Positions 1 to 10,296 are shown, counted from the first letter of the stretch. The stretch: 64,000 nucleotides of DNA from Eutreptiella sp. 'Long Island Sound 2002' (GCA_964036045.1 CAXIWF010000046.1:1-64000); one strand, 5' to 3'. Numbers and translations: made by a program. The notes: generated by a model from the sequence alone, not told the origin.

Positions 1-1027
1 CATAACCAGAACCCACTGTACTGCCTTCTCCAGCTCCGATGCTGTTCACACTATGAGAGCGGTTCCTCACGGGCGGATAAAGCTCCGAAACAGAGCTGGG
101 CGGTGCTCCTTTAATAGAGCGGGGCAAGGAGTAATAGCTGCTATTATGCTCCTGCTGCTGGAGTGCAGCTTTCGTGCTCTGCAAGTACTCTAAGTACGAC
201 CTATACAGGAGCAGAATCTGGGATGTCAGCGCTGGTTCTTTCGAAGCGAGAGCCAGCTCCGTTAACCTTTCGAATCCTTTCAACTTTACTACCTTTAATC
301 CCACGAAAAGTTAGCATCAGCATATAACGAAAGTATCAAATACGCAACACTTCATCAATATTGCAATATACTACGCAATGGAACCCAGTTATAACTCATG
401 AAGAAACGACATTCAGTCTTATATTTAGAAAAATTACCTCTAATAAATGTGACTCGTTCAGTATGATCGACTTCAGCAGTCGGATGAGTGTTAGCTGCTG
501 AGTTGTGCTTTTTGCTGCACAAAGGGCTTCCATAACATAACTATCCGAAAAAGGAAAAACAGAGAAATCGGGAGAATTAAAACTGACAGAACGAACATCA
601 TGATGATTTAAACTGCCAAATCCTAGCACTGACTAAGATAAGAGATATGAAGCAACAACACAATCTGCCTGTAGCATTCACAATACCTTAAGCATGAATT
701 CCCCTTTTCAAGAATGCTTTCTTTCAAACCACAGTTGCTGCCCTTGGCAGTACTTATCATTTCAGTGACAGAGAGGGCTTTCGCAGAAAGTTCGTCAACA
801 AAGACCCCCTCTTCACTCGATGCTTCCGAATCTTTCGAACCAGATTTGGCAAACAATACCTGCACAACTCTCAGCAATGTATTGAATATTTCAAGTACAT
901 CTTCATGCAGTTCATCAATGACACCTCGTTGGGTTGTGCTGTCATGACTACAGCCCAGGATTGCATCAATAAATACGAGTAGTGCTTTCAAACTGGTTGC
1001 TTCGAAGCTGCTATCATCGCTTTTGAT
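1..1027 (-). CDS. unidentified helical protein, partial
   Basis: At least three exons read on the minus strand and run off the left edge. The rightmost exon (about 687-1027) follows a clear acceptor and is rich in Leu, Val and Ile helices. The middle exon (about 438-622) ends ...NESHLLE at a GT donor. The left exon starts at 292 with VVKLKGFERLTELALASKEP and stays open to base 1. The last junction keeps phase exactly. The junction between the first two exons is less certain: a donor near 680 (gtgaat) keeps the frame better than the one at 686. The repeated amphipathic helices suggest an armadillo-like scaffold, but I recognise no family. The first exon and start codon, somewhere in 1028-1692, were not found. 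Confidence 0.5.
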
Positions 1028-1692
1028 CTGTAAGGTATGAAAGAAAGGCATAATATGTTTTTAAAAGTTAAATTTAAAGAGATAGATGTTTATAAAACGC
1101 TTTTTACTTGAGAATCCAAGTATACATGAGCATCTCCCCTTCCTCTACATACATGAGTATCCAACCATAGCTTCTTAAGCTGCCTATTAGGGCGAGATGA
1201 ATGGAAGCTTAATCGCCAACGCAGGCCTTGCATTTTAGGAACTGCTCATCTTCTAGAATATTTACAACAGTAGCTCTTTAATCAAGTGGGAATTGCTACG
1301 TACGCAACTACCGTTATTTATTCTCGCGTGCAACCACCGGTGTTAATACTCGTAAATTTACTCCTACTCGTGTCGTATTTATGATACGAGTAGATTAAAT
1401 ATGTCAATGACATCAATCCTGGAATCCAGAATTCCCAGCAGGAGATTTCTAGCAGCAGAGCCCGTCAACGGCGGGTTCATTTTACTTTGAAGCAAACTTC
1501 CAGCAGGATTTCCCCCGTAATAATTCCAGAATTGCGCGCGTGTCTATCTCACTCGTCCTGAGCTCTGCTTTCAAAACAGCTCCTAGAACTAATATCGTAG
1601 ATTGGTGCGACTAATCAGCCATAATTGGTATAAACAGCCCCAGCTAATGCCTCCTATTCAGTAATTTAGGATAGACGATATAATCCAAAAAC
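1028..1692. promoter_or_regulatory. divergent intergenic region
   Basis: This lies between the unidentified minus-strand gene and the plus-strand glycosyltransferase. It probably also hides the first exon of the minus gene. It carries ACTCGTA at 1348-1354 and TACGAGT at 1385-1391. The second is part of an imperfect inverted repeat (about 1364-1393, ctactcgt...acgagtag). The same heptamer recurs in every other divergent spacer of the window. Confidence 0.45.
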
Positions 1693-3495
1693 ATGAGACG
1701 GCAGTTTTGCAAAGCTTCTGGCTGTTATTATTCCTTCGTTTTATTGTTGCTTATTTCGTTTCACTTTATTGAGAATAATGGTGCTATATCTACGGATTAT
1801 GTCTTCAAGTACACGCATCAAATAAAAGTCAACTTCGAGAAAACTTTTCATGAGCGCTGTGACAAATATCCCTTCGTTGATATGTTCGTAAACATGACTG
1901 AAGATCCCACGAAGGACAAGCATTTACTGTATATGTTTTCATATGGTGGACTAGGAGACCGCTTGGGAGGCGTTCTCTCAGCAGTACTCATGGCATTAAG
2001 ATTTAACCGGCAACTCCTGGTGTATTCTGATAGCCAAGTGTATAAAGTTTTTCGGCCATATCACCCAACGGATATTCATGCGGAACATCCGAAGTATCGG
2101 TATACCAACTTCACGAGCTGGACAAATTATGACTCAAAGAATGCCAATAATGATGCAACGGAATATGATCTTTATGATTGCAATGATGTTACTGGAGCCA
2201 AAAGTAGTCACTGCAGTATGGATTCAGTAAAGCAAGTTCCGCAGCCAATAATTAAGTACCGAGCCAATCGTTGCTATCTTTGCAGGTATTGTACTGTACC
2301 ATATGTTGTCATGTTTTTTATTCAATGGATCATTAAATTCCTAATTTTGTTTCTGGATATGGTTAGTATGGGTTTCTGATTGTGTGATTATCCAATTATA
2401 AACGTGCCTGCGGGTCGCCATTATCTCTTCCTTATTTTCAGGTATGACCTCCACGAGGAGCTAATTGCTCACACGCAGATGTCAAATCGCCTTGGTATCC
2501 ATGCCGATCATGATCTTTATGAAGTTGCTGGATGTCTACTCAGATTAGCACTGTGGCCAACTGAACGATTGTGGCATGAAGTTGACATAATGTACGATGA
2601 ACTTTACAAGGAGGCTGTCGCGAGTAAAAGCGCGCAGCGCCGAAGTCTCTTGGCTAGGGAAAGAAATACCCTAAGCAATAGAAATAGAGGAGATCGACAG
2701 AAAATTAGTATCAAATCTGTCACGGCGAATCGTATTGTGAACAGTAACGTTGCAACAACAACAACAACAACAACAACAACGGGAAAATCTAACCTAGATC
2801 GCAAACTCGAAGAAAGTTTCGAAACGATTGGTAGCGAGGCATATGAAGGCCAACAAAGCCTAGATGCAGGGGCTGCATCTTCCTTAAGTAGTGGCATGTT
2901 TCAGATCGGAATGCACTTCCGTTGCGGAGATCAGAGCTACCTGCAGCAAGGAGGATACGATCACATGTGTGTCTGGGACGAGCATCGACCTAAAGACTTC
3001 ATGGAGGTGGGTAACCCTTACGGCATAGCTCGGTGCGCTGCGCATGCCTTTGACCAATTTCAACAGGGAAATGACACCGCAGTGGAACAGGTGCTAGAGC
3101 AACAGCAAGGTGGTGTAGGATCCTTCCAGGATAAAGAAGCCATTGCATTCGTGGCTAGCGATAATCAAGCTTCTATGCACCAGATGGAGAGCGTTGCCGG
3201 ATTCCCCACGTCCTTGGCCTCTCCGCAAGGATGTCACATACAGATGGACCAGTCTTCACGCTGTCTCATATTTACCTCTGCCACGTGGTTTGCCCTGGCT
3301 ATGAGTGACTTGATGGTGACACAGACCCTAGGAGGTAGCGGTGCTCCAACCAGTAGTTTCTCACGATACGCAGGGATATATGGACTGAAAGAGAACCCAT
3401 TTCGAAATGGCCGAGCTGGGGAGAACTGCCAACCTCTATCAGAGGATGAGTTGCGCAGTATGAGCAGAAAGACTCAGTCAAATTGGTTCTGCTGA
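1693..3495 (+). CDS. secretory-pathway glycosyltransferase, fucosyltransferase-like
   Basis: Two exons, 1693-2285 and 2442-3495, are joined in phase across a 156-bp GT-AG intron and encode about 548 residues. The N-terminus has a hydrophobic stretch (roughly residues 12-28), either a signal peptide or a type II membrane anchor, pointing to ER or Golgi. A Gly-rich motif YGGLGDRLGG (near residue 85) and later MHFRCGD resemble the nucleotide-sugar region and HxRxGD motif of GT-B fucosyltransferase-like enzymes. Further on, ASDN and the block SATWFALAMSDLMVTQTLGG also fit that superfamily. A low-complexity insert with a poly-Thr run, from (ACA)n at about 2754-2779, separates the halves. Several NxT/NxS sites are visible. 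The exact GT family and acceptor are not determinable by eye. Confidence 0.62.
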
Positions 3496-3890
3496 GTTAA
3501 GCATGGTCCTGAAGAAAGTGAGAATTGTGAGATTCTTTCCCCACAGTAGGATTCGAGAATTTTCGACATGCAGATGTCAAGATTCCTCGAGAAAATGACG
3601 TAATGGAGAAGTTGCGTCGCTCAAAATGTATATCACTGCTGAGGTTCATTTATCATCACTGTTAACCGCAGCCTAACATTCGACTTAATAACCTATCATT
3701 GTGGCATACCTGTACAACAAGAGAAGTTATACGACTTAACTAGGAAAATATCCGAAAGTTTCGGAGGGACCCTTGATTGTGATGTATACCTTATACTTAT
3801 AAGGCTTCGGAGGGAGCGAATACAGTACCTTAGTCGGGAATAAGCATGTTATTATCAACTAACCTTTTTTTATTTCACACATAATATGTG

Positions 3891-4014
3891 CGACTTGGAG
3901 CCCTCAGACAAGGGTTTCGCCAATTCAGTGGCTGGCATCTGAGTCAGATTCAGTGGCTGGCTAAAGTTTAGATTGATATGATTGGCGAAACCCTAGTCCG
4001 AGGGCTCCGAGTCG
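3891..4014. repeat. 34-bp inverted repeat, about 56-bp loop
   Basis: The arms 3891-3924 and 3981-4014 are reverse complements with about four mismatches. The loop contains a short direct repeat (ttcagtggctggc, twice). It may be a MITE-like foldback element or a structured RNA. No flanking target duplication was identified. Confidence 0.6.
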
Positions 4015-4237
4015 TTCAAGCACTCGCAGTCTCAGCCTCAGACTCTCAGGGTCGGACTCTCAGCTATGATAGACTCGCACACTGTAGACTACTATCCTAG
4101 TAGTCTTCGGTTTGAACGGGGTTCGGCGAGAAAGTGGGTAGCAACTACAATTATATCTCATTCCAAAATTTGGCAATGTTGACTTTCTCTGAGAAAGTGA
4201 GTCACCGGCGAATTCCTGGAATTGATACTGTACAGTG

Positions 4238-4250
4238 CAGTACCTCGTAT
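4238..4250. repeat. putative target-site duplication, left copy, retroelement copy 1
   Basis: The sequence cagtacctcgtat lies directly against the TGAT tail of the element and recurs at 6615-6627. In the right copy it also falls within the reading frame of the reverse transcriptase (TVPR), so it may be partly microhomology. Confidence 0.5.
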
Positions 4251-4377
4251 TGATTGATTGATTGATTTGGTTACTTGCCGAAGCAGCAGAGACCTCCACC
4301 ACCCGAACTAGTCGGAGAAGGTTCTGCCATTAACCCTCACAACATGATAAAAACTAAAACTCACGGCCATTAACATC

Positions 4378-5913
4378 TCATGCAAATGTTTCAGCACGGG
4401 CAGCATCACGAACAGTACGGTTAACTAGACCACTAGGACGATTTTCAATCTGCTCTAGCTCGTCAGCTTTTCGTTTAGCAGCTGTACGTCTTCTAGGATG
4501 GGCTCTTCTGGGTGTTGGTATCTCAGCTAGCGGTGTCCTGGTTGGATCAGCTTCGCCGGGGGCTATGACTACGGAGAGATCCCCCAGCACTAAGCGCACG
4601 CGCTTGAGTGCCAGCTGTCTGGTAGGCGCTGTGCGCTTACCAGCTGAAGCTGTGAGGCGTATGACATATGTCTTACCCCCATGGTGGATTACGCACTGGT
4701 CGGCTCGGTCCTCCGTCGACTGTGCAGGTCGGTCACCCTCTGCGTTGTGGACTCGTCGACGCCGGAGCTCAGGTTGGCCCTCTGGTTCTTCGTCGTGGGG
4801 CTGTCTGGTCCTCCTTCGTTGTGCCTCAGCGGGTTGCCTGTTACTCCGTCGCAGCCTGTCCGCCTCTTCAGCTCTTTCGAGTAGCTTCGTGACGATCCTG
4901 TCCCTCATCTCGTCCCACTCGCCCGGGCTCTCTACAGCAAAGGTACGTAAAACTTGGAGGTCCCCCCAGGTCTGCAGTCTCCGATCATCCAGTCGGAGTG
5001 CTTGGTCTAATATACTCACGATGGTGATCGGTCGTCTGCCTCTTACCTTTGGTGCTTCATCTAGGTGTCTGAAGTATTGCTCCATACACTCACGCGCCGG
5101 TAGAAGTCTCTCCTGTCGAAGCGCTTTCCCAAGAAAGTCGAATCTTCTTACCATGATCTTCCGTAGGCTGGTTGCACCTGATGTCTCGTACAACCTCCAG
5201 TTACTGATGCGTTCTGGCCAGCGAATCTTCAGCAAACATCGGATGTGGCGTCTGTGGGCTGCCTCTAGCTTCTGTAAGCCTGTATCGGTTAGCACGGTCG
5301 CCTCGATGTTATAGAGCAGTGCCGTCTTGACGCATACATTGTAGATATGCATGCGTTTATTGATGGGTGCTGCCGTGAGACTACGTGCCCATAGCTTCAG
5401 AAGTGCGTAGAAGCAGATGTTCGCTCGCTCTATCCGATGCGTCACATCAAGGTCGCGGTCAATCTAGGATCCGAGCTTCTTGAATCGGGCTTGATCACGG
5501 GTGCCAGGCTTGATGGTAATCTTCTCTGTTTTACCCTCATTGACTTGCAGGTTCCAAGGCTGGAGCCGAGATGCGATCACCGAGACCAATTCGTCGAGTA
5601 TCCACAGGGACATGCATATGAAATCCACGTCATCTGCGTTCTTGGTCTCGGTCAGGCTCTCTCCCCAACTGTATCTCTGTCCTCCGCCGTGACTGTATAG
5701 TCCAGCGTCAAGAGTGCGCACCTCCTGCATGGCGGCTTCGAGATAGATGATGAAGAGCACTGGTGATATGCCATCCCCCTGGGGTATGCCTACAAAGGTA
5801 GTGAACTCCTCACCGAGCTGGTCCTGCACCGTCACCCTCAGGGTTGTGCCCGAAATGAGCACCCTGATTATGCGAGCAGTGGACACGTCGGTGCTAGAGT
5901 CTATCACTGCCAT
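4378..5913 (-). pseudogene. reverse transcriptase C-terminal half and tail domain
   Basis: Reading leftwards from 5913, the RT block FVGIPQGDGISPVLF (motif of the fingers/palm) is followed by NADDVDF where YADD is normal, so a catalytic-motif residue is changed. A TAG stop interrupts the frame at about 5464-5466. Downstream comes the thumb and a region KIRWPERISN...RRFDFLGKALRQ typical of non-LTR elements, then an Arg/Glu-rich tail. Relative to copy 2 the frame ends about nine codons early, at 4378. It is probably inactive. Confidence 0.85.
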
Positions 5914-5943
5914 CAGTCCTCGAACTGCAGGTTCGAGCGACTA

Positions 5944-6627
5944 GCGGATGAACTAGCCACAGCGTCAGATACAGTGCGTATGTTTGAGGTCCAGCGAATA
6001 TTCAAGCGCAAATCTACGCGCGGACTTCAACTTAAGGATGAGGCGGGACTGATGGTGGAGGCCCCCGCCCCACTGCTCAAACTGACAACCGACTTCTACC
6101 GCGAGTTCTTCAACAAGCCTGGAATGGAGACGGTGGACCGGTGGGGCGACCACGGCTCTACCCCACTCACCATCGAAATCTCCGTTGCAGAGGTGGCCTA
6201 TGCTGCATCTAAGCTGAAGAATGGTAAGGCGCCAGGGCCAGATGGTATTCCATGCGAGCTGTTGAAGTACGCAGGGATGGAGGTCAAGATAAAGATTGTG
6301 GAAACTCTGAACAAGATGTTCGCCACTCAGGACCCACTAGCTCATAGTGCTGAACAAGCCTGGCAAAGAGCGGGTGGTCGCCAATACACGACCTATCACA
6401 CTTCTCAACGCCTATCGCAAAATGCTATCTCTGATAGCATTATTTCGATTGCAACCGGACCTTGAGAAGTTTGTGAGCCCCGCTCAATGCGGGTTCCGCC
6501 GTAGGAGGAGCACAACTGATATAGCCTGGGCCTATAGTTGGCTTAAGGCCAATTCCTGGAAGTACCAGCGTGCCATCCACGTGGTTGGCATCGATATGTC
6601 GAAAGCTTTCGACACAGTACCTCGTAT
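5944..6627 (+). pseudogene. inverted reverse transcriptase N-terminal half
   Basis: The plus-strand frame encodes the N-terminal RT region, including LKNGKAPGPDGIPCELLKYA (about 6214-6273). After a frame break near 6340 it continues with ANTRPITLLNAYRKML, the block QCGFRRRRSTTDIAW and finally GIDMSKAFDTVPR. The frame break and the physical inversion make it non-functional. The inversion breakpoint lies between about 5917 and 5950. Confidence 0.85.
6615..6627. repeat. putative target-site duplication, right copy, retroelement copy 1
   Basis: This repeats cagtacctcgtat from 4238-4250. The flanking bases differ on both sides, so the match is exactly 13 bp. Confidence 0.5.
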
Positions 6628-6669
6628 GGTTTTTTAAAAAGTTTACGACTCCTATGTGCTTTTCCATGA

Positions 6670-6681
6670 TGTGACGTCACA
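6670..6681. promoter_or_regulatory. TGACGTCA (CRE/bZIP-type) palindrome upstream of the CDF gene
   Basis: The 12-bp perfect palindrome tgtgacgtcaca sits about 160 bp before the start codon at 6842. TGACGT is the core bound by bZIP factors, including the aureochrome photoreceptors of photosynthetic stramenopiles. A regulatory role is inferred. Confidence 0.4.
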
Positions 6682-6841
6682 AAAATTTCTGAGTTCCGAA
6701 TATTGGGAGAAATTCGAAAATTTGTGGATTTGCGGTGTTCGAGACGCGAGACATTTATTTTACCGGTACTTCGAAGTATATTGTACTTCTATACACTCGC
6801 ACGGCGACTTCTGTATTTCAACTTTTGTAGTCGTTCTTAAA

Positions 6842-7901
6842 ATGTCTGGAACGAAGTCGATTGACGTGGAGATACCAGACGAAACTCTGGAAAAACACCT
6901 GGTTGGGGATGGACGCAGGGATTCTCTTGCCCCGATTAAAAGGCTGAGCAATTTAACTGTATTGATTGTTACAGCATCCTCTTTTGCTGCTTTTGTTATT
7001 GCCGAAATCATTGGTGCATTGGTAAGTGATACTTTGTTTAAAAAATTATGGTGCGCTATGCCGCTCTCATTCTCGTATCCCCCTTCTTCTTATTGATTAT
7101 TATGATCACAATATTCTAGGCGAGCAACTCTTTGTCGTTGCTTGGTGATGCAGCAGCTATGAGTGTCGATGTATTTACGGTGAGTCAAAAACTTGTGCTA
7201 GGTATAGTGACTTTTTCTTGATTTGTTAAATATGGAAATAATTAACTATGGACTATTTGATGTTCGTAAATGTTACTAACTTGGAATTATATATTGATCC
7301 CGCATCTCCATTTCTTATTTATGTGGTTTTGGTACAGTACTTCACAAATATGTATGCGGAATGGGTTAAATCCAGAGGCGGTGTGATTGATGAGCGTACA
7401 CGATACATTCTTGAGGTGTACATCCCTACTTTTTCGGTATGTGCTCTGCTTGGTGTCACCGGGTGGATTACCAGTGATGCAATCGCTGTAATCCGAAATG
7501 GAGGCGAAGATGACGATGTCGATATTGCATTCCTATACGGATTCGCTATTGCAAATTTTGTGGTTGATGTTTTATCTGGAGCGATGTTTTATATTCGAGG
7601 CAAGGATGTTCTTCAGAGCAGAGTGTTCGAGTTCAGCTTCGATGCTCGCGATCCTACCGCCGAGAAAACTACCGCGAACCTAAACATGATATCAGCTCTC
7701 ACTCACGTGGGTGGAGACTCCCTGAGGACAGCATCTGTGTTCATCGCAGCTGTGGTAGCAACTGTAACCACTGTTCCTGGTAGTCTCTGCGACGCGTGGG
7801 CGGCAGTGGTCGTGAGCGTAACTATTATTGTGGCGGTGATCCCGTTAATTATCGAGATCGTCAAGGCATCGAAGAATAGAGGAACCGATGGAAGGAGATA
7901 A
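6842..7901 (+). CDS. cation diffusion facilitator (CDF/ZnT-like) transporter, short form
   Basis: Three exons, 6842-7021, 7120-7179 and 7338-7901, all in phase 0, encode about 267 residues. Six membrane segments are visible. The TM2 block NSLSLLGDAAAMSVD matches the CDF signature NSLxLLxDxxHxxxD, but the metal-binding His is Ala here. TM5 keeps the HxxxD pair (ALTHVGGD). TM6 starts with LCDAW where DP is usual. CDF proteins exchange Zn or related divalent cations for protons, normally as dimers through a C-terminal cytoplasmic domain. This protein ends just after TM6 and lacks that domain. The start ATG at 6842 is chosen because the upstream in-frame extension has no family resemblance. The gene starts 215 bp from the end of retroelement copy 1. 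Confidence 0.78.
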
Positions 7902-8352
7902 ATTCTGGCTCAATGCAATTGCTATTACAGTTATACTTAAGACTGTACATGTGCTCTTAGTCTTTGAAGGACTTACTAAATGTTCATTCGCGAAGCATAT
8001 TGTTAACCCAAATGGTACATGTCTGGGATTCGAGCACTGTGACCTTGCACTTGCTGAATTTGTCAATTATCCAGATCCACTGGATTAGATGGACTTAGTA
8101 GTAACTTTATAATCTGCTGCAAAGGCTCGATTTGATGACAGTGAAAATATTTCTCTTATCTCACACAAAATCCCAGAATCCTGTTATCCGGATTACATAG
8201 TATTATTTGTTAATTGCTCTTTAAGAAAAGGGCTCTTGAGTCTGTTTGCCATTTCCGTCCTCTCCCGAATGTTATCAATATTATTCCTACTCTATACTTA
8301 TATAGGTTGAGTAAAAACAGCTTACTTAGAAGTACATCTGTAGGGCCGCAAG
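7902..8352. other. convergent intergenic region
   Basis: This is the 3' to 3' spacer between the CDF and ATP-grasp genes. It is AT-rich with no gene, repeat or heptamer motif seen. Confidence 0.5.
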
Positions 8353-10296
8353 TCATTTTAACAGCTGTTTTTGCGATGCGGCCAGAAGCATATCGACAGC
8401 TGAGTCAGGAGCCGCTCTGAAGAATCCCTCGCACCACTGCCCTTCAACTTCACTCAACAACCACTCCACTTGGGTGTCTGTGCCTTCTGACCCTGCTGGC
8501 ACATCTTCCACGGTCAGATGCCCCTGATATGAACCAGGCGGTGTAGCGGACAAGGGCGGCTGCTGAGATGTGTTGTCAGCACCTGCCAGCGGCAATTCTC
8601 TTCGTCGAAGTCGTGGCAAAAAATCTAGGCGGCAGAGCATAGGATATGTCGGTGCCGGCCCCTTCGTCCCACCCTCCGTCTCTTCGTCAAACCGGTGCTC
8701 TTTCAAAAACTCCAAAGCCCTAATAACGGCGGCCACTAAAGGCTTTGGTAAGGGCAGTGTAACCCTCTCAACTGGAGCCCGTCGCAGCAGGTTCCGAACT
8801 TCTTCGGGTAATTCGCCCAAAGAATCGTCTTCCGATTTGCTCACGGTGGTAATCACTCCAGGCAGAATACCCCCTTGATTGAAATTGCGACTTCTCGAAG
8901 CGGGATGACTGTCATGACCGCTGTCAACGCTGCCGCTGTCAATACTGCTACTTTTTCTACGAGGAATCTTTAGAGGGCGGGGAGAAAGCGATGTATTTCC
9001 GGGACGAATAAGACAATAAGGCTGTCCTTGGTCTTCTTCTCCACGAACTCCACTTCCATCACTTCCATTGCTCCCGTTGCTCTCCTCCCTTTTATTGCTC
9101 CCGTTGCTCCCGTTGCTTCCGTTGCTTCCGTTGCTTTCATTGCTTGCACCTTTGGCATTACTTACACTGCCGGCAATATCATCAACAGCACAAGTTGCTG
9201 CAGCGTCAAAAGTAGCACCACCAATAGTTCCGTTCGTCGGGGTGGTGGTACAGGTAGTTGCACAAGTGCACACGGCAGTTTCAAGCGCTTTGGATGACCC
9301 AGCACACATACAAGACGCCTCATGCCACCCCCACCGACTCGGCTGCTTATGGATGGCGTGGGATATCTGTCCATCAATACACACCACACACACTTCACCT
9401 AATAATAGGGGAGTCGTTGGACTAGATACTGGTGCTGATTCGACCTCCTCGGCTTTAGCTACTGGCAACTCGGGTGCTGGTTCGGCCTCCTTGGCTTTAG
9501 CTGCTGGCAACTCGGATTCACGAACTTGACTGCCGGAAGTATCTGATAGAGATGAAGAAACTCCATTAGAAATACCCAACGTGGAATGGGGGTCCAGGAA
9601 AAAAGCCGCTATATTAACCGACGGGATAAAGGGCTGCAGAAGACAGTCTCCCTCGGCCAGTAGCCTGCCGACAGCTAGCGCCACAGACAGATTCCAGCCA
9701 ACGAGCGACAGCCGCATGACACCTTCACAGCGCGTACCCACTGCTGGCTTGAGAACCGCAACGGGCCAGTTGAGAGCCATCATCGCACGTTTGATTCCGC
9801 CCGGGGAGGGATCCACAGATGTAGGTGAGGCCACGTTGATACGGGCTGTTACTGTACCTCTATTAGCCTCAATTGAAGAAGGAACAAGTTTCGAGGGAAT
9901 GATAGCAATACCGGCGTTCGCCATCTCAAGTAGATAGGACTTGTGAATGATCCATCGCAACAAGTTGTAATCATTTTTTAGAGCGGGACATACATGTCCA
10001 GCTCGAGAAAAGAACTGGCACAGGCTGGGAGAACATCCTACAGGCGTCCTTCCTTCCCATAGTGAACGTATTACCACAAAACTGTAGCCATTGGAGTCAC
10101 TATGGCTGTTGCCACTGTCGGCTCCATAAACTTTGATGTCACTGGGCTTATTTACTTCTTCCCATTGAGTATCGGTCCACAGTGCAAACTCACAATTAAT
10201 CTTTCTTTGAATAAGAGATTTCAGCAAATAGTAATCGTCCGGAATACCAGCTGGTTCATCACTGGATGCGACAAATAGAAAGCTTGGCACATGCAT
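8353..10296 (-). CDS. ATP-grasp domain protein with internal low-complexity insert
   Basis: A single uninterrupted frame of 647 codons on the minus strand. The N-terminal third contains YNLLRWIIHKSYLLEMANAG (about residues 110-129), then WPVAVLKPAVGTRCEGVMRL (the Lys of the ATP-binding strand) and LLQPFIPSVN. Further on come VCVVCIDGQISHAIHKQPSRW and near the C-terminus LCRLDFLPR and EVEGQWCEGFF. In this order they fit a RimK/glutathione-synthetase-like ATP-grasp fold of the type found in small bacterial proteins of about 300 residues. ATP-grasp enzymes join a carboxylate to an amine or thiol using ATP; the substrates here are unknown. Two inserts, one Ala/Glu/Pro-rich and one made of NGS repeats with a Ser-rich stretch, roughly double the length. 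No intron is present, unlike most neighbours. Confidence 0.7.
   Translation of the reverse strand: MHVPSFLFVASSDEPAGIPDDYYLLKSLIQRKINCEFALWTDTQWEEVNKPSDIKVYGADSGNSHSDSNGYSFVVIRSLWEGRTPVGCSPSLCQFFSRAGHVCPALKNDYNLLRWIIHKSYLLEMANAGIAIIPSKLVPSSIEANRGTVTARINVASPTSVDPSPGGIKRAMMALNWPVAVLKPAVGTRCEGVMRLSLVGWNLSVALAVGRLLAEGDCLLQPFIPSVNIAAFFLDPHSTLGISNGVSSSLSDTSGSQVRESELPAAKAKEAEPAPELPVAKAEEVESAPVSSPTTPLLLGEVCVVCIDGQISHAIHKQPSRWGWHEASCMCAGSSKALETAVCTCATTCTTTPTNGTIGGATFDAAATCAVDDIAGSVSNAKGASNESNGSNGSNGSNGSNKREESNGSNGSDGSGVRGEEDQGQPYCLIRPGNTSLSPRPLKIPRRKSSSIDSGSVDSGHDSHPASRSRNFNQGGILPGVITTVSKSEDDSLGELPEEVRNLLRRAPVERVTLPLPKPLVAAVIRALEFLKEHRFDEETEGGTKGPAPTYPMLCRLDFLPRLRRRELPLAGADNTSQQPPLSATPPGSYQGHLTVEDVPAGSEGTDTQVEWLLSEVEGQWCEGFFRAAPDSAVDMLLAASQKQLLK

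Larger units (their letters stand above)
3496..4250. other. intergenic, contains a hairpin-forming repeat
   Basis: No gene is seen. The region holds a 34-bp inverted repeat (3891-4014) followed by a stretch rich in ctcag/gactct repeats (about 4025-4080). It ends at the 3' tail of retroelement copy 1. The last 13 bases (4238-4250) recur at the far end of that element. Confidence 0.5.
4251..6627 (-). mobile_element. non-LTR retrotransposon copy 1, 5'-inverted and truncated
   Basis: The 3' end (genome left) is a (AATC)n tail on the element strand. The 3' half reads on the minus strand (4378-5913) and the more 5' half is inverted, reading on the plus strand (about 5944-6627). The inverted half ends in ...DMSKAFDTV and the minus half resumes shortly after that point of the reverse transcriptase, so the two pieces together make one nearly continuous RT. 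This is the layout left by twin priming. The 3' 840 bp match copy 2 at 62109-62949 with about eleven differences, implying fairly recent mobility. It belongs to the endonuclease-type non-LTR elements, possibly RTE-like; the clade is not certain. Confidence 0.85.

Noticed and set aside
714-947. Plus-strand 77-codon frame
   Set aside because: It is the complement of the exon at 687-1027, whose splice sites and downstream exons are consistent.
4565-5314. Long plus-strand frame opposite the retroelement ORF
   Set aside because: It repeats in copy 2 as a mirror of the real minus-strand frame. Its Ser/Arg-rich composition is what the complement of the Arg/Glu-rich tail gives.
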